Positions 33,223 through 45,166 of a stretch of DNA of 64,000 nucleotides are shown here, in pieces. The number at the start of each line of letters is the position of its first letter. Position 1 is the stretch's first letter. Source of the DNA: Phoenix dactylifera (taxonomy: Eukaryota > Streptophyta > Magnoliopsida > Arecales > Arecaceae); assembly GCF_009389715.1 (NCBI RefSeq), contig NC_052392.1, positions 29,462,592 through 29,526,591 of the forward strand, written 5' to 3'. A program made the translations under genes and the position numbers. Under the pieces are notes generated by a model, which was given only the letters and a program-made list of their open reading frames with translations, ran no database searches and was not told the DNA's origin.

Positions 33223-34480
33223 CCTTCTAGTCCACATATGTTTGTCAATGAGATATCACAATTAATTCCCAGTGGCAAGGGTATATCATCTTCAGAGAAT
33301 GTTATGAGAGTTTTATGAATTATCTGAGTAGTTTCAACCACATAAACATGACCAGAACTATTACATGTTGAACATGATCGAAAGTATCCAATTTGTTAAA
33401 CCAATTCATTGTAATGTTATTTCTAGTACTTCTTTTGGATGTTTAGGACTTACCGATTATTGATGAAATCAAATTTTAGGATCTTGTGAAAAATTAGTTT
33501 TAGTTAGTTTAGATATAAAAAGTTATGCCTCATATTTCTGAACTTTGAAGTTCGAATCTTTTATCGCTGATCAATTGTCAATTCTGGTATATAAATGAAC
33601 TGAAAAATGTAACATTTCAGCAACTTGCTTCGGGCTATTACCCTGTTCAAGAGAATAGAGCTAATTTATTAGTTTTGAGTTTTTAAGATTCGTCATTAAG
33701 GTTGAGGCATCATAGCTAGTGTTAGAAGTTATACAAGTTTTCTGGTTTAGGGTCTTTCAGACTAGAGGCCTTTGATAGTGTGCATATTGATAGAGGTTAC
33801 ACACACTGAACCTGTCCAAGTAATATGACTCTAAAAATAAGGATGGATAACATATTGTCAAGTTTTAAGGGATTAGTTAATCATTGACTATCAAATTGGC
33901 TTTTAAGGCTTGACAAAAGGTAATGGGGTCAATGGACCAATTATTCATGGCCAATAGCAAATCTATTGTCTAATAGATCAAAGCAGCCAAAAACCTAAAA
34001 ACTAAGATTCCAAAATCACCCATGGACAAGCCAAAATGATTAGTTAATTATCTCAATTCAACATTTGTGATTGTTGGTGCTCAAAGTTAGCTCTAAAGAA
34101 GAATGCTTTGTAGATAAGTATATATCCATAAAGTTGATTGGAACAAGGTTGGACAGTAATGGTTTTGAAAATTACCTTCCACTTCATGTTTAGTATGATC
34201 ATACAACCGTCTTGTAGCTTTTTTAACAGGAGAATAAAGTGCCCATAAAACTACACACCTGACACAACTGTAGGAATATAAACTCTGCATGCCCTGTCAA
34301 CACAACTCTGCCCATGAAAGAAATTTGTGCAGTGCAGACATCTACTTTTAAGGCATATATCCTTCAGCGACTTAACAGAGGAATGTGGTTCCTGTATCAG
34401 ACCTTGTTTTCCTGTTCTTTTTCTTGACTCCTTCCAAATTCGGTACAATCTCTTGAGGGTCCAGTTGTACAAGATTAATT
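33223..34480. other. Intergenic DNA left of the nested LTRs
   Basis: No gene recognised. The sequence up to 34485 and that from 38155 onward are the two halves of one locus split by the LTR insertions. Confidence 0.4.
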
Positions 34481-34843
34481 GGTATTGTTGCTGGAAATTG
34501 GACCCAGGGGTGACCACTTGGCTGAGAAGGAGGAGCTCCGGGGTGAGCAGTACGTCGGCGGGCTGCGTCCTCCGGGGGACCTGCAAAAAGCCGGTGGCCG
34601 GGATTTCTGGCGCCGTCCCTTCGATGCTTAAGTCAAAGAAGGACTTTAGTGGAGAAAGAGAGATATTGCATGCGGGGGTCTTCGAGTCAGAATCCTTCCG
34701 AATAATCCCCTTTTAAAGAGGAAAAAGTTTTCCTTTTATAATAGGGATACAGGATTACCTGTGATGTGATCGAACGAATTAAATAAGTTACCGTCATGAT
34801 TGAGTGTGGTCATCTGAATTAATGCGTTGCCGTGGAGGACGGG

Positions 34844-37206
34844 TGTCACGCCCCGAGCCCGAGGCGCGGCAGACGCCGCACGCCCGCACGACGGGCTGCA
34901 CAGGCGTGCAAGGCATCGGATCATATCAAAGCAAATATAGATGTTCAAAACTGACATAATTATTTAAATTTATTCAAAAATAGTCTTACAAAATTTCAAA
35001 ATAACATTTGCTAATATAATTCAAATGTCCAGACTAATCTAACTGAAATGCCAATAACTGATGGAATCATCGGAACATCTAACGCACTCCCCAATCCCGT
35101 GCGATCAAGCCTCTGGATCTGAAAAACAGAAAAAATAAAATAATGAGCTACACTAGCCCAGTAAGCAACAAAATACCCCAAAGTGGGGTTAGAGCATATC
35201 AGGTCAAAATACAGAATAATGACTGGAATAAATCATAAATAACATCGTTTTACTGTTTTCAAAACTTATCATTTTTTCAAAAACTCTGATACCAGAATCT
35301 CAACATAATAGGCTACGGCCACGTAACCCAGTGGCATGGGTTGCACAAGGTGCCAAATCCACTATTTTTATCCACCGATGGCAGCCGGTGTTGCACAAAA
35401 GTGCCAAATCCACTATTTTTATCCACCGATGGCAGCCGGTGTTGCACAAAAGTGCCAAATTCACTATATTTACCCACCGATAGCAGCTGGTGTCGAAACT
35501 GGTTCCTCACAGATTACAAGTCGACAGGTCCAACGTATAATCCCCATTGGCGGGGCCAGAACAGAACAGAACAGATCATAGCCATGCTGAGAATGCATAT
35601 ATATAAAAACAGATGTCATAAATTGCCCAGTCATAGTTTATGGATTTCAGAGCATATAACGTAATTTTCAAATAAAATTTAACATGCCAGACCCATTTTA
35701 CTAAATACAAAATATATTTCGAAATTTAATCTACTAATAATTATTTTAGAAAAATGCACTTCGAAGCATTAAGTTACTTACCTCTTCTCGCTTAATCCCT
35801 ACTTCAGATAGGCGGATCAGGTTCACCTGTTTAAATTTAATTAATTTCTTGTTAATTTCAGAGCTAAGCAAAAATCCAAAAATAATACTACTGGGCACGG
35901 CCCAACAGGGCCCAGAGTTGGTCCATAATGAACATGGCCCGATAGGGCCCACATCAGACACGGCCCAATGGGCCCACATAGACTCGGCCCAATAGGGCCC
36001 TCCCAAGGTTGGCCTCTAATTTGTTCATTTATGCAATAAAAATTCGTTTCAGGGACCAATGTCTAATTACATAGCACCGTTCCGTAATAAAACTTGGGTA
36101 AAAGGACCAAACAAATATAGTTGAGGGCCTTTATGTAATAAATCTTTCCTACAGGGATCAAATACAAATTACAGAATACCTTTTTGTCAAATAATATACT
36201 GCCAAGGGCTGAACTGAAAAATTTCATTTATTGGCCAAATGGGTTCGGATTGTGGATTCCGGATTTTGGGTTCCGGGTTCGGGTTCGGATTCGGGTTCCG
36301 GGTTCGGATCTGAACTGGGCCCAAGTTGGGCCCACAAAGGTACTGCCCAACTGGGCCCAATCGGACTGGACTGGGCCCAAGTTGGGCCTGCAATGGATAG
36401 GGCCCAACCGGACTGGACTGGGCCGTGATGGGCCTCCTCCTTCCCCAAACCCCCCACGGATAGGGGAAGAAGGAGAGACAGAAGAGAGAGAGAGGGCCGG
36501 TGGGGTGGCCGGCCTGGGTGGCGGGAGGCCACCCCTCGGTCGACGGCCAGCCGACCGCCATGGCGGCCGGCGGCCGTTGCAGTGGCTGACGGGGAGGAGC
36601 AGCAACCGAGGTGATCTCGGTTGCTGGGGCTGAAACAGAGGGGAAAAAATCAATTCTTTTGGCAATAGAACGAAGCCAAGGATGAGGGAAGCTCACCGGC
36701 GGTCGACGGAGGTGGTGGGTCTCGGCCAAGGGAGGCTCGATCCGACAGCTAGCAGCGGCGACGGCGGTGGGGCTTCCAACGGCCAAACTAGATCGAAAAA
36801 CAGGGGAATAAGAAAATCAAAGGAGCTTGGCTCCTGGGGTGGCTGAACTCGATTGAAGTGGCGCACGCGGTCACCGGAGAAGAAGGAGAAGCAGGGAAGA
36901 GAGGGGGGGAAGGAGAGAAGGTGCTCGGTGGAGGATCCAAGGGAGGAAGAAAGGGGTTTTATAACCCCATTTCAACGGCTCTCCGCCGCGAAAATCACGG
37001 CGATGGGGCGAAATCAACGGCCGCTCGTGCGGCCGTGGCTGTGGAACAACCGCGGGGCTGCCGCGTAACACCCGCGGCGCCCCGCCCTCGCTGCGCCCGA
37101 AGAAGCCGGAGGGGATCGCATTTGCAATCCCCTGCTCTGGCCCCTTCCAAAAGGGGAATGGGGCTGAAGTCGGCTGGGGCTGCCGACTTCAGCCCCGTAT
37201 CTCACA
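34844..37206 (-). mobile_element. Inner solo LTR (Gypsy, same family as 10965-17653)
   Basis: 2363 bp, in plus view TGTCACGCCCCGAGC to ...CAGCCCCGTATCTCACA, the reverse complement of the LTR termini at 10965 and 13157. It is flanked by a perfect target duplication ACGGG at 34839-34843 and 37207-37211. The TATA box on the minus strand (GGTTATAAAACC near 36956-36967) corresponds to 11204-11210. No primer-binding site, polypurine tract or coding region adjoins it. It was formed by LTR-LTR recombination after insertion. Confidence 0.93.
35351..35503. repeat. 51-bp tandem triplication inside the inner solo LTR
   Basis: Units starting TGCCAAATCCACTAT at 35351, 35402 and 35453 have a period of 51 bp. 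The corresponding place in the LTRs at 12614-12660 and 17100-17160 has fewer, more diverged copies. 51 is a multiple of 3, so ORFs run through it on both strands without meaning. Confidence 0.85.
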
Positions 37207-37439
37207 ACGGGACTGGAACCAATGAGTTGTTGTGGGTGACCGAACGTAGTTGAGTGAGTTGATGAGTTGCCGTGGATGGCCTGAGATTTTGAGTAAGCCG
37301 GAGATCCATGGAGACCATGCGCATTAATTGTTGATAGTCGTAGCAGGGTATGGTCCCTGGTTGATGTGTCGTGGCGTGGCCGGCAAGCAAAGTATGGTAC
37401 GGTGAGACTGCTGCAGGGCATAGCCGTAGCATGTGGACG

Positions 37440-38092
37440 ATGAGCTTGGTCTTCTGAGCTAGGCCTGCATGAGCTCGGCCTTCGGAGCTCGGTCTTTCGA
37501 GCTCGGTCTTTTGGGCTCGGCCTGCATGAGCTCCGCCTGCATGAGCTCGGCCTGCGTGAGCTCGACCTGCATTAGCTGGGTCTGCAAGAGCTCGGTCTGC
37601 ATGAGCTCGGCCTGCATGAGCTCGGCCTGCATTAGCTGGGTCTACATGAGCTCGGTCTGCATGAGCTCGGCCTGCATGAGTTCGGCCTGCAAGAGCTCGG
37701 CCTGTATGAGCTCGGTCTTCTGAGCTTGGTCTGCATGAGCTCGGCCTGCGTGAGATCGATCTTCTGGGCTTGGCCTGCATGAGCTCGGCCTACATGAGCT
37801 CGGTCTGCATGAGCTCGGCCTGCGTGAGCTCGGCCTGCATTAGCTGGGTCTGTATGAGCTCGGTCTGCATGAGCTCGGCCTGCAGGAGCTCAGTTTGCAT
37901 GAGCTCGGTCTGCATGAGCTCGGCTTGCATGAGCTCGGTCTTCTGAGCTCGGTCTACATGAGATCGGTCTGCATGAGCTCGGCTTTCTGAACTCGGTCTT
38001 CATGAGCTCAGTCTGCATGAGTTCAGCCTGCATGAGCTTGGTCTGTATGAGCTCGGCCTGCATGAGCTCGGTCTGCATGAGCTCAGGTTTGC
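37440..38092. repeat. 15-bp minisatellite in the outer solo LTR
   Basis: About 43 units of a 15-bp motif, consensus CTGCATGAGCTCGGC with C/T and small variants (CTGCATTAGCTGGGT, CTTCTGAGCTCGGT). Higher-order phrases recur, for example around 37540-37640 and 37810-37860. It lies in the U3 part of the LTR, upstream of the minus-strand TATA box. Confidence 0.9.
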
Positions 38093-38154
38093 TGTCGGAT
38101 TTGGGTGCTTTAATTGTACTTATGGGGTGGTTCATTTTTCCCCCCAACAGGTAT

Positions 38155-39638
38155 AAACAATAAAGTGAGCTTTTCCTCCCACCAAGTACTCTTCCACCTT
38201 CTATCATATGCTGTAATGATGTAGGCCAGGCTGAGGGACCAACTGTTTAGACACTGCTAAAGCTATGTTAGGCTGGGCTCTGATTCATGATGCCAACCCC
38301 CTGAAGATGATTCAAAACATTCTAAAGCGGCCATACAGGCACCCTACAATAACCAATGGCATATGATCTATGCGGTCCATCATGTCCATAGATCTGTGGA
38401 GATGGGCCAGCGCATGCAAATAAGATAGAGTGAGCCCACTCGATCGAAGAAACCGAAAAAAAAAAGGTACTCGAATGTCTGCAAATTTGGCTCCACAAAC
38501 AAATAGAAAACAAGAGAAAGCACAGCAACAATTGATCTCTCGTTTCCCACCCACATACATCAGCAATATGAATCCACAAGGAGGCACTGCATGATTTACT
38601 TCAGTCTTCACCACCCACAAGCATCAGTAACTTCAGCCCTGTCTCTACAACACAATTTTATGACTGAATTCACTCATAAAACAAGTCATCAAACAGCATG
38701 CCAAACATCTGGCATTCATCATAACAGTAACTGAGATAAACTGCAGAAAACTGGCAACGGTGAGGCATTCGAAGGAGACAAGTCCATTGTGCTCATGCTG
38801 AGAAATGCCATCAGGTGGATATATTTGCAGTTTAGGCAACAGACCAGGTGATCAGAAACAATGCCTGAAGGTGATCCAAATCTATGAGTGGGACAGAAGC
38901 ATGGAAACAAGTATGGGCAACACCACATATAAATTACAATGGTGCGTGTAGAAGGGGACCTTCATACTAAGGAATCACCTAAATCGGATGGAGTTAACAA
39001 AACATGCAGACATCCCACGTTTGATGCTTAGCTTTTGCTTTTGTTATCATTAGGGAACCTGTCATCACAGGAAGACAAAAGAAAGAGAATCATGTACGAC
39101 AATGTGATGCCATTTTTAGGCATGGGAAATTTGACAGTTGGATATTTTGCAGGATGACCTGCAGGGTTATTAATCTGGTTGCTAGTTTTGCTTCAGCAGT
39201 ATTATTGTTGAAACCACCGTAGTCGCTGAGCTCACTTGCTGCAGGGGGCTGGAAACTTTGAGGCAGATGTAGTAAAAAGAAGGTGAGATCTCAAGAAACT
39301 AACCACACATTTGTCCATAAATGTGATCTCCATAAATTTGATCTCCATAAATAATAAAGAGAAAGCATCGAACACTAGCTCTCATGTAGATAAGATCATT
39401 CAAAGCTGTGATGGCGCACCAAACTGGTGCAGATCATGAAAGCATTCTCCACATCTTTGTCAACATAATACGTCCACCAGCTACAAATGAATGCTTTGAT
39501 TATAATATGGCACTAGAAGTCGGTGGAAACCTAATCTTAGGCTATCGCAAACATATCCCTTGTATTCCATAAAGCAATGCTTTAGAAGAGAGTGCACACG
39601 CAACACATTAAAGAGCCCCTGTAGCCGTTTTCACCTAG
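38155..39638. other. Low-copy DNA, left part of duplicated segment A
   Basis: From 38188 onward (CTTCCACCTTCTATCATATG) this matches 47484-49055 closely. No gene is recognised. A minus-strand stretch, about 39163-39268, reads open and protein-like (QSFQPPAASELSDYGGFNNN) with CAG|GT at its end; its counterpart near 48520 has an 11-bp deletion. Copy A lacks about 120 bp present in copy B at 48605-48730. Possibly the remains of a host gene or UTR. Confidence 0.5.
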
Positions 39639-39643
39639 AGTAT

Positions 39644-41384
39644 TGTGGCAATTAAAGTCACTTGAGCTCGGCTCAAGAAGCCCGCTTTCAAGCCATCAGC
39701 CCCAATAATACACCATATACCCTGCTCGGCGCATACATCTTTACAAGTACCCGGCTCCAAAGTAGGATGATCTACGGCTCAAACTACTTCTTTCGCCCAA
39801 GCCAAAAGACGGCTTGGACTCGGAAGTCGGGGAGCAAATGATGACAAACAAAATGGATCGTCCTATCTAACCAATTCCAGCCAAATAGACCTCAGCACCG
39901 AGTAAGCCAGACCCCAGTCCCGCTGAGCGCCAGTCTGACCTCGGACCTTATCAAAGGCCGAGCCGACCTCGGCCAGATCTCTTCACTGTCATGAGCCCGA
40001 CCGGGCACCCTGCAGGATTGACCAAGAGCTGAAGAGGTCCCGTCGACCGCAGGTATCGACAATGACGCCCCTCGAGCCAGGCTCGGGGCACCCTGCAACC
40101 TCGATCAAGAGCCAAAAATGCCCCGTCGACCACAGGTATCTACAATGATGCCTCTCGAGCCAGGCTCGGAGCGCCCTGCAGAATTGACCAAGAGCCAAAG
40201 AGGCCCCGTCGACCGCAGGTATCTACAATGATGCCCCTCAAGCCGGACTGGAGGCGCCATGCAGGATTGACCAAGAGCCGAAGAGGCCCCGTCGACCGTA
40301 TGTATTGACAATGATGCCCTTCGAGCTGGGCTCGGAGCGCTTTGCAGGATTGGCCAAGAGCCGAAGAGGCCCCGTCGACCACAGGTATCGACAATGACGC
40401 CCCTCAAGCCGGGCTCGAGGCACCCTACAGGATCGACCAAGAGCCGAAGAGGCTTCGCCGACCGTAGGTATCTACAATGATGCCCCTCGAGCCGGGCTCG
40501 GGGCGCCCTGCAGGATCGACCAAGAGCTGAAGAGGCCTCGTCGACCGCAGGTATCGACAATGACGGCCCTCGAGCTGGGCTCGGGGTGCCCTACCGAGCT
40601 GGCTTCAGAGTCGAGGAGGCTGGTCCGACCTCAGAGTATGCTAGGCCGACCTCGCTAAATATACTAATCGACCGCAGGTAACAGTGCCCCAAACCGAGCA
40701 TCCTATAGAGTCGACTAAGAACCGCGGAGGCCGGGCCGACCTCAGAGTCCGCCGAGCCAACCTCACCAAACATATGTCGCGTTCCCCCAAGTTGGCCCGA
40801 CCTCAGTGCTTATTAAGTTAACTTCACCAAGTAAAGGCTGCGACCCCCAAGCAAGCCTGATCTCGCCCACGGCCGCATACACGTATGCGCCTATGCGCGC
40901 CCCTATGCCTGCATACATGGCCATACATTACAGCCTCACTGTGCCATGCTTTGCTTGTTGACCACTTTACGACATAACAACCAGGGGCCATATCTTACTA
41001 CCGAGGGCCATTATTCTGTTAACATCTGTAACACCATACCATGTGCAAGAACAACTCGAGATTTGTGCCGCAAGCAAGCCATAGTCATGCGCCACTTGGC
41101 CTTCACCATTCCCTCCTATAATAAATACAAGCCATACCTCTACCATTTGGGCACCTCCGAGAGGACTATAAATAACCCCACCAGGTAACACTTAAGGACT
41201 TTTGGCTGCTCCACCTAAAATCTATTCTAACTTCATCATTTGAGGGCACTCGCCGGAATCTCATCAGTGAGACTTTGTGCAGGACCGCCGGCGTGCAGGA
41301 AACGGCTTTCCTTCTCCATCCCGACTGGTAACTCCCCCCACTCCTCCGGTGTGGTCACCCTCGGGCCGAATTTGAACCACAACA
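39644..41384 (+). mobile_element. Solo LTR with 83-bp minisatellite, copy A
   Basis: Runs from TGTGGCAATTAAAGTCACTT to TTTGAACCACAACA. Flanks are AGTAT and CGTAC here, and AGTAA and AGTAC in copy B, consistent with a decayed AGTAN target duplication. TATA box CTATAAATAACC near 41166. No internal genes. The minisatellite occupies the region upstream of the TATA box. Confidence 0.75.
40018..40600. repeat. 83-bp minisatellite, 7 units (copy A)
   Basis: Units spaced exactly 83 bp (anchor ACCAAGAGCC at 40021, 40104, 40187, 40270, 40353, 40436, 40519). Each contains GGATCGACCAAGAGCCGAAG, CCCCGTCGACCGCAGGTATC and CCCTCGAGCCGGGCTCGGGG. Confidence 0.93.
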
Positions 41385-41825
41385 CGTACCATGTTTTTTG
41401 CTGCAAGCAATTGTCGCTGCATAGCTTTAATGAGCATTCTCCTAATTTTTTCCCTTATACCTCAATTGATTTTAGGTGAACCTGTACTTAAGTTTCATGG
41501 CCCTTTATTAATCACAATCACTCTTCTGCACATCATACATGTTAAATAGTTCGGTCGCCATAGTGCTATGCACCTCCTGTGACTGCTTTCACACTTTTAG
41601 ATGTAAGCAATTTCCTCTGCTTAACCAGCGTTACCTCTATCAACCATAATGCCTCTTTAATTCATATTTTATGTCTGTTATATCGGTGGATTTAGGCATT
41701 TATAGTTATGTGCCAATTCCCATTTCACACCTTTAGATATGAGCTATGTTCCTAGCCTAGTGTTGAACATATGGTCTATCTATGCCATAATACATTTACA
41801 TGGTCATCTCACACTCCACAATACA
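41385..41825. other. Low-copy DNA between the two LTRs of segment A
   Basis: Matches 51207-51647 of copy B. No gene recognised. Confidence 0.4.
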
Positions 41826-44306
41826 TTCACGCCCCAAATCTGGAGCATAATACAGTTGTGCTATCGAGAGTACAACCTACGATAACACGAAACCAATATT
41901 ACATTTAACTTTCAAATCAATCTCAACTATAATAGAATAAAGAGGAATCCAATTTCATTATCTATTAAATACAACCAATATTGGTTTAGAGCATCTAAAT
42001 CCAAACATAAATAGCAAACCTATAATCCTCAAAATTTAGAAAATTACAAAGCTACAAATTCATAAGCAAGTAAAGAACTAAAGTTCTGCTATATAGATCT
42101 CCAAGCTTGCTAGTATGAAATCCAAACCTGGACGATCCTTCGTCCCTATTGGTCCTATTCATCTAAAAAAAAAAAATTAGAGATATATGAGTGACACAGT
42201 TCAATAAGTAAACTTTTCACTACCTTATCGGATCAAGCATAAATTTTTATATTAATCAATTCATCATAACGTGAAAATAACAATTATTGCAAAATAGAAT
42301 ATTTCATATGATAAAGTAAGTCATAAGTCAATTATGCATGCAATATCATCAAAATGTCATAAACAGGCTTCCACGTATAGCATAAATAAAATTATAAATC
42401 GTTTACTATTTAACCATATCATTGATCAAATTACTTCTCTCAGACTAAATGGTAAGGTTACTATTATACTCATGATAGTACCGTAATCGATAAACACCAA
42501 CTACCATTATCTATTGGTAGGGTTATATGCCAACTGGTATTATGCACTGGTAGGGTCATATGCCAATTACTAGTACCTGTTGGCAGGGTTATATACTAAC
42601 TATTGTTATCTACTGGTAGGTTGGTATGCTAACTACTATTACCTACTGGTAGGACTGTCTACCAACTACTATTATCCACTAGTAGGATTTTATAGAACTA
42701 GATGTCGATCTACACCACTTTTCGGGGCCATACGTAGCTATTTGAGAGTCATTTTTTCACAGTTTTTAAAATAATTTTTCTTAAGTCATATGTTCTTAAA
42801 TAATTATTTCCTGAATCATCATGAATAAAACACTAAATAACTTTATAGAGTTCATAATGCATAAATAAGCATTTAATAGTAGATTAATCATGAAATTATT
42901 TTTTTATAACAAAAATATAAATTTCATAAATATGGAGTTCATAGTTCATAAATAGTGCTTAATAGTAAAATAATTGTGGAACCATTATTTCGCAATAAAT
43001 CATGAGTTTCACAATATTGTATGTTTGATCCTTAATTTTTAAAAAAACATGATATCATTAATATTTAATACTTTTTTCAATTTTTATAATACCAAAATAT
43101 AAGTAAAAATTTGAAAACTAATAACGAGTGTTAGGGTTACTTACAAGTTTAAAAATTAGTAAGGAGTACAAGGCTTACTTACCTCTTCCATCTTAAACCT
43201 TCAAACTTCACCAGGCAAATTTGTTAAACCTATTTAAAAATATTAAGAGTAAGATTAATTTCTATTCGATAACTTTAATAAAATAATTCGGGAAGACTTG
43301 ACTAAGCATACGATGGTTTCGTGTGGGTCGAGTCTAGACGATTCGTTTAATGAATCGGACTCAATTAGGGCCAAGAACAATCAACATGGTTCATCAATGA
43401 AGATTTTAGGGACATTCAAAATTAAGAATAGGGTGATCGATCACACGAGGGCGGTTCGGGGCTTCTTTGCAAGGGTCAACTCAAATCTGTAGAACAGGTG
43501 GATGGGACTCGTGGAATCCATAGGTTCTCTTTAGAGAGAGAAACAAACAGATGAGAGAAAAAGAAGAGAGAGAAGAATGAGAGAGAAAATAAGAGAGAGA
43601 AATAAGAGAGGGATGGCTCTCTCTCTCCTCCTCTTCTTTCTTTCTTCTTCTTTCTTAGCAAAACAAAAAATGAATGAAGAGGATGGACCGGTCGCTGTCG
43701 TGGTCGTGGTTCGGTAAGGATGTAATAGGCGCTGATGAGAGGCAGTGGAGAGCGGTTAGCGGTGGCGGCTTCAGCCCAAATAAGGCCGAACAAGAGTAGG
43801 GACTCAGTTCGATCATTGATGGGTCCTAGCCCGCTTGCTTATTGCTGGGGCTTCGGCCTAAGGCTGATGTAGAGAAGGGGCTAAGGCCTTCGACGATGAA
43901 CGCCAGCGGTGGTCGAAAAAGAGAAGAAGAGGGTGGAATAGAGTAAAAAAAGGGGATCCTTTTCTCCAAGAGGTTTTCGGCCGATTTCTCGGCTGGCGGC
44001 TATAAATCCTAGTCATGGGATGAAGTACGAGGAAAGGGAAAGAAGTCTAGAGCATTATCTCGACTCCAGTGATGTCTGGCAGCCCCATTTTTCGGCGAGC
44101 ATAGTGATGGGATGCCGTGATTTTTAAGAGAGAAAAGAGGGAGAGAGGGCCGCGGCACTCGATTGTGGTGGGGGGCCTGCTCTTATAGAGGAGCCCTTAG
44201 GGTCCCCATGACCTTAGGACTCCTCATTCCGACCGAAATTGCCGAAGGGAGAGGAAGAAGACACCAGGAGTCTTTCTCGGCTAATACACGGGGCGAACAC
44301 GGTTCG
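41826..44306 (-). mobile_element. Large Gypsy-type LTR, minus strand, copy A
   Basis: In plus view it begins TTCACGCCCCAAATCTGGAGC, the usual reverse end of Gypsy LTRs of the TGACGCCCC type, and ends GGGCGAACACGGTTCG at 44306. The end in copy B is GGTTCA. A minus-strand TATA-like CTCTATAAGAGC lies near 44183-44195. It contains tandem subrepeats at about 42490-42690. No internal genes; the terminal TG was not intact and no target duplication was found. Confidence 0.6.
42480..42695. repeat. Imperfect tandem repeats of about 36-38 bp (copy A)
   Basis: Five to six units built on CCAACTACTATTATC[T/C]ACTGGTAGG. The same array is present in copy B at about 52315-52515. Confidence 0.75.
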
Positions 44307-45095
44307 TGTTGCCCAAGGAGACAACCCAAGAGGGGGGGTGAATTGGGTTTTAATTAACTATTGACCAATTAAAAATAAGATGAATGATTCACTAAATCTA
44401 TTGCAAGTGAATTAGTTAGATTACTAGATGCAATGAGTGAAGAGAGAGAAAGAGACACTGTTCAATACAAACATAGAAAGGTTTATAGTGGTTCGGAGCC
44501 AACTCTTGCTCCTACGTCCATTTCCTAAGCCGCACTTGGGAGTTCACTATAATCCCTAGGATTACAGCCGGTTGTTTTACAAGCTCACAACCTAACTTGT
44601 TGTTTTCACGAGATCACAACGAACTCGGTCAGTTTTGACAGGCTCACCGACTAGAACCACTCGATTGTTTTTCCGGGTTCACAATCAAACCCAGTTGGTT
44701 TTTTTCGGTTCACCAACTACAACCTTACACCGTTGCTTTTATCTTTGGCTCACCAACAAACCTTACAACCCTTGATTCAATTCCCTAATTGAATCAAGTG
44801 AAAATACAAGAGTTTAAAGTTCACAAGGAAAGCTTCTAAAAAGCAAATATGAAACAATATAAACGAGATTAAGTTGGAAGCCCTCAAACAGATTTGAGAT
44901 GAGAAAGTGGGAGCTTCTCGATTTCTGAGTCTCCTCTTGAATGAGCCGAATGATGTAAGATAGTAAGTGGAGCTTTGAATGCGAAGGAATCCTTTTTGGT
45001 TTGAGTTGAATGCACTTCTTCCTTCTTTTGCTTAGATTCACTCTTTTTAAGCTCTTGGTGGTTGAAAACCTTTTATGCTCAAATGGAATAACCCT
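44307..45095 (+). mobile_element. SIRE-like Copia LTR fragment
   Basis: Begins TGTTGCCCAAGGAGACAACC and contains AAGAGGGGGGGTGAATTGGG, then GGTTTATAGTGGTTCGGAGC and repeated TCACAAC / CTCACCAAC phrases, which is the typical look of SIRE/Maximus Copia LTRs. It starts exactly at the end of the LTR at 44306 and is cut on the right by the Copia 3' end. Confidence 0.65.
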
Positions 45096-45166
45096 CTTGT
45101 TGTCTACTACCTTGAGAAGATGGAACTTAGATATATGACTGATTGGCTTTAGTGCAAGTGGAAGAT
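45096..45166 (+). pseudogene. 3' end of Copia polyprotein and polypurine tract
   Basis: GAGAAGATGGAACTTAGATA encodes the EKMELRYMTDWL end usual for plant Copia RNase H regions, ending in TAG. GCAAGTGGAAGAT then forms the polypurine tract before the LTR at 45167. Confidence 0.7.

Larger units (their letters stand above)
34486..38149 (-). mobile_element. Outer solo LTR (Gypsy Tat-like), split by an inner solo LTR
   Basis: In plus view it starts TGTTGCTGGAAATTGG and ends TTTCCCCCCAACA. It is flanked by a perfect 5-bp duplication GGTAT at 34481-34485 and 38150-38154. Removing the inner LTR and one copy of its target duplication leaves about 1.3 kb. The minus strand carries the TATA box (TTATAAAAGG near 34735-34745). 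The start resembles the reverse complement of the 41384 end (GGGTGACCAC, CC, GGAG), so it is a distant relative of the solo LTRs at 39644 and 49056. It includes the 15-bp minisatellite. No internal retroelement genes are present. Confidence 0.85.

Noticed and set aside
37202-37780. 192-residue minus-strand ORF with RAHAG repeats and plus-strand ORFs with ACMSS repeats
   Set aside because: A 15-bp minisatellite gives 5-residue repeats on both strands; this is a consequence of unit length.
38312-38620. 102-residue minus-strand ORF repeated at 47558-47919
   Set aside because: Repeated only because the segment is duplicated; indels shift the frame between copies, so it is not under coding constraint.
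40018-40600. Regular direct repeats resembling a CRISPR array
   Set aside because: Units are contiguous with no unique spacers, and the DNA is plant nuclear; it is an LTR minisatellite.
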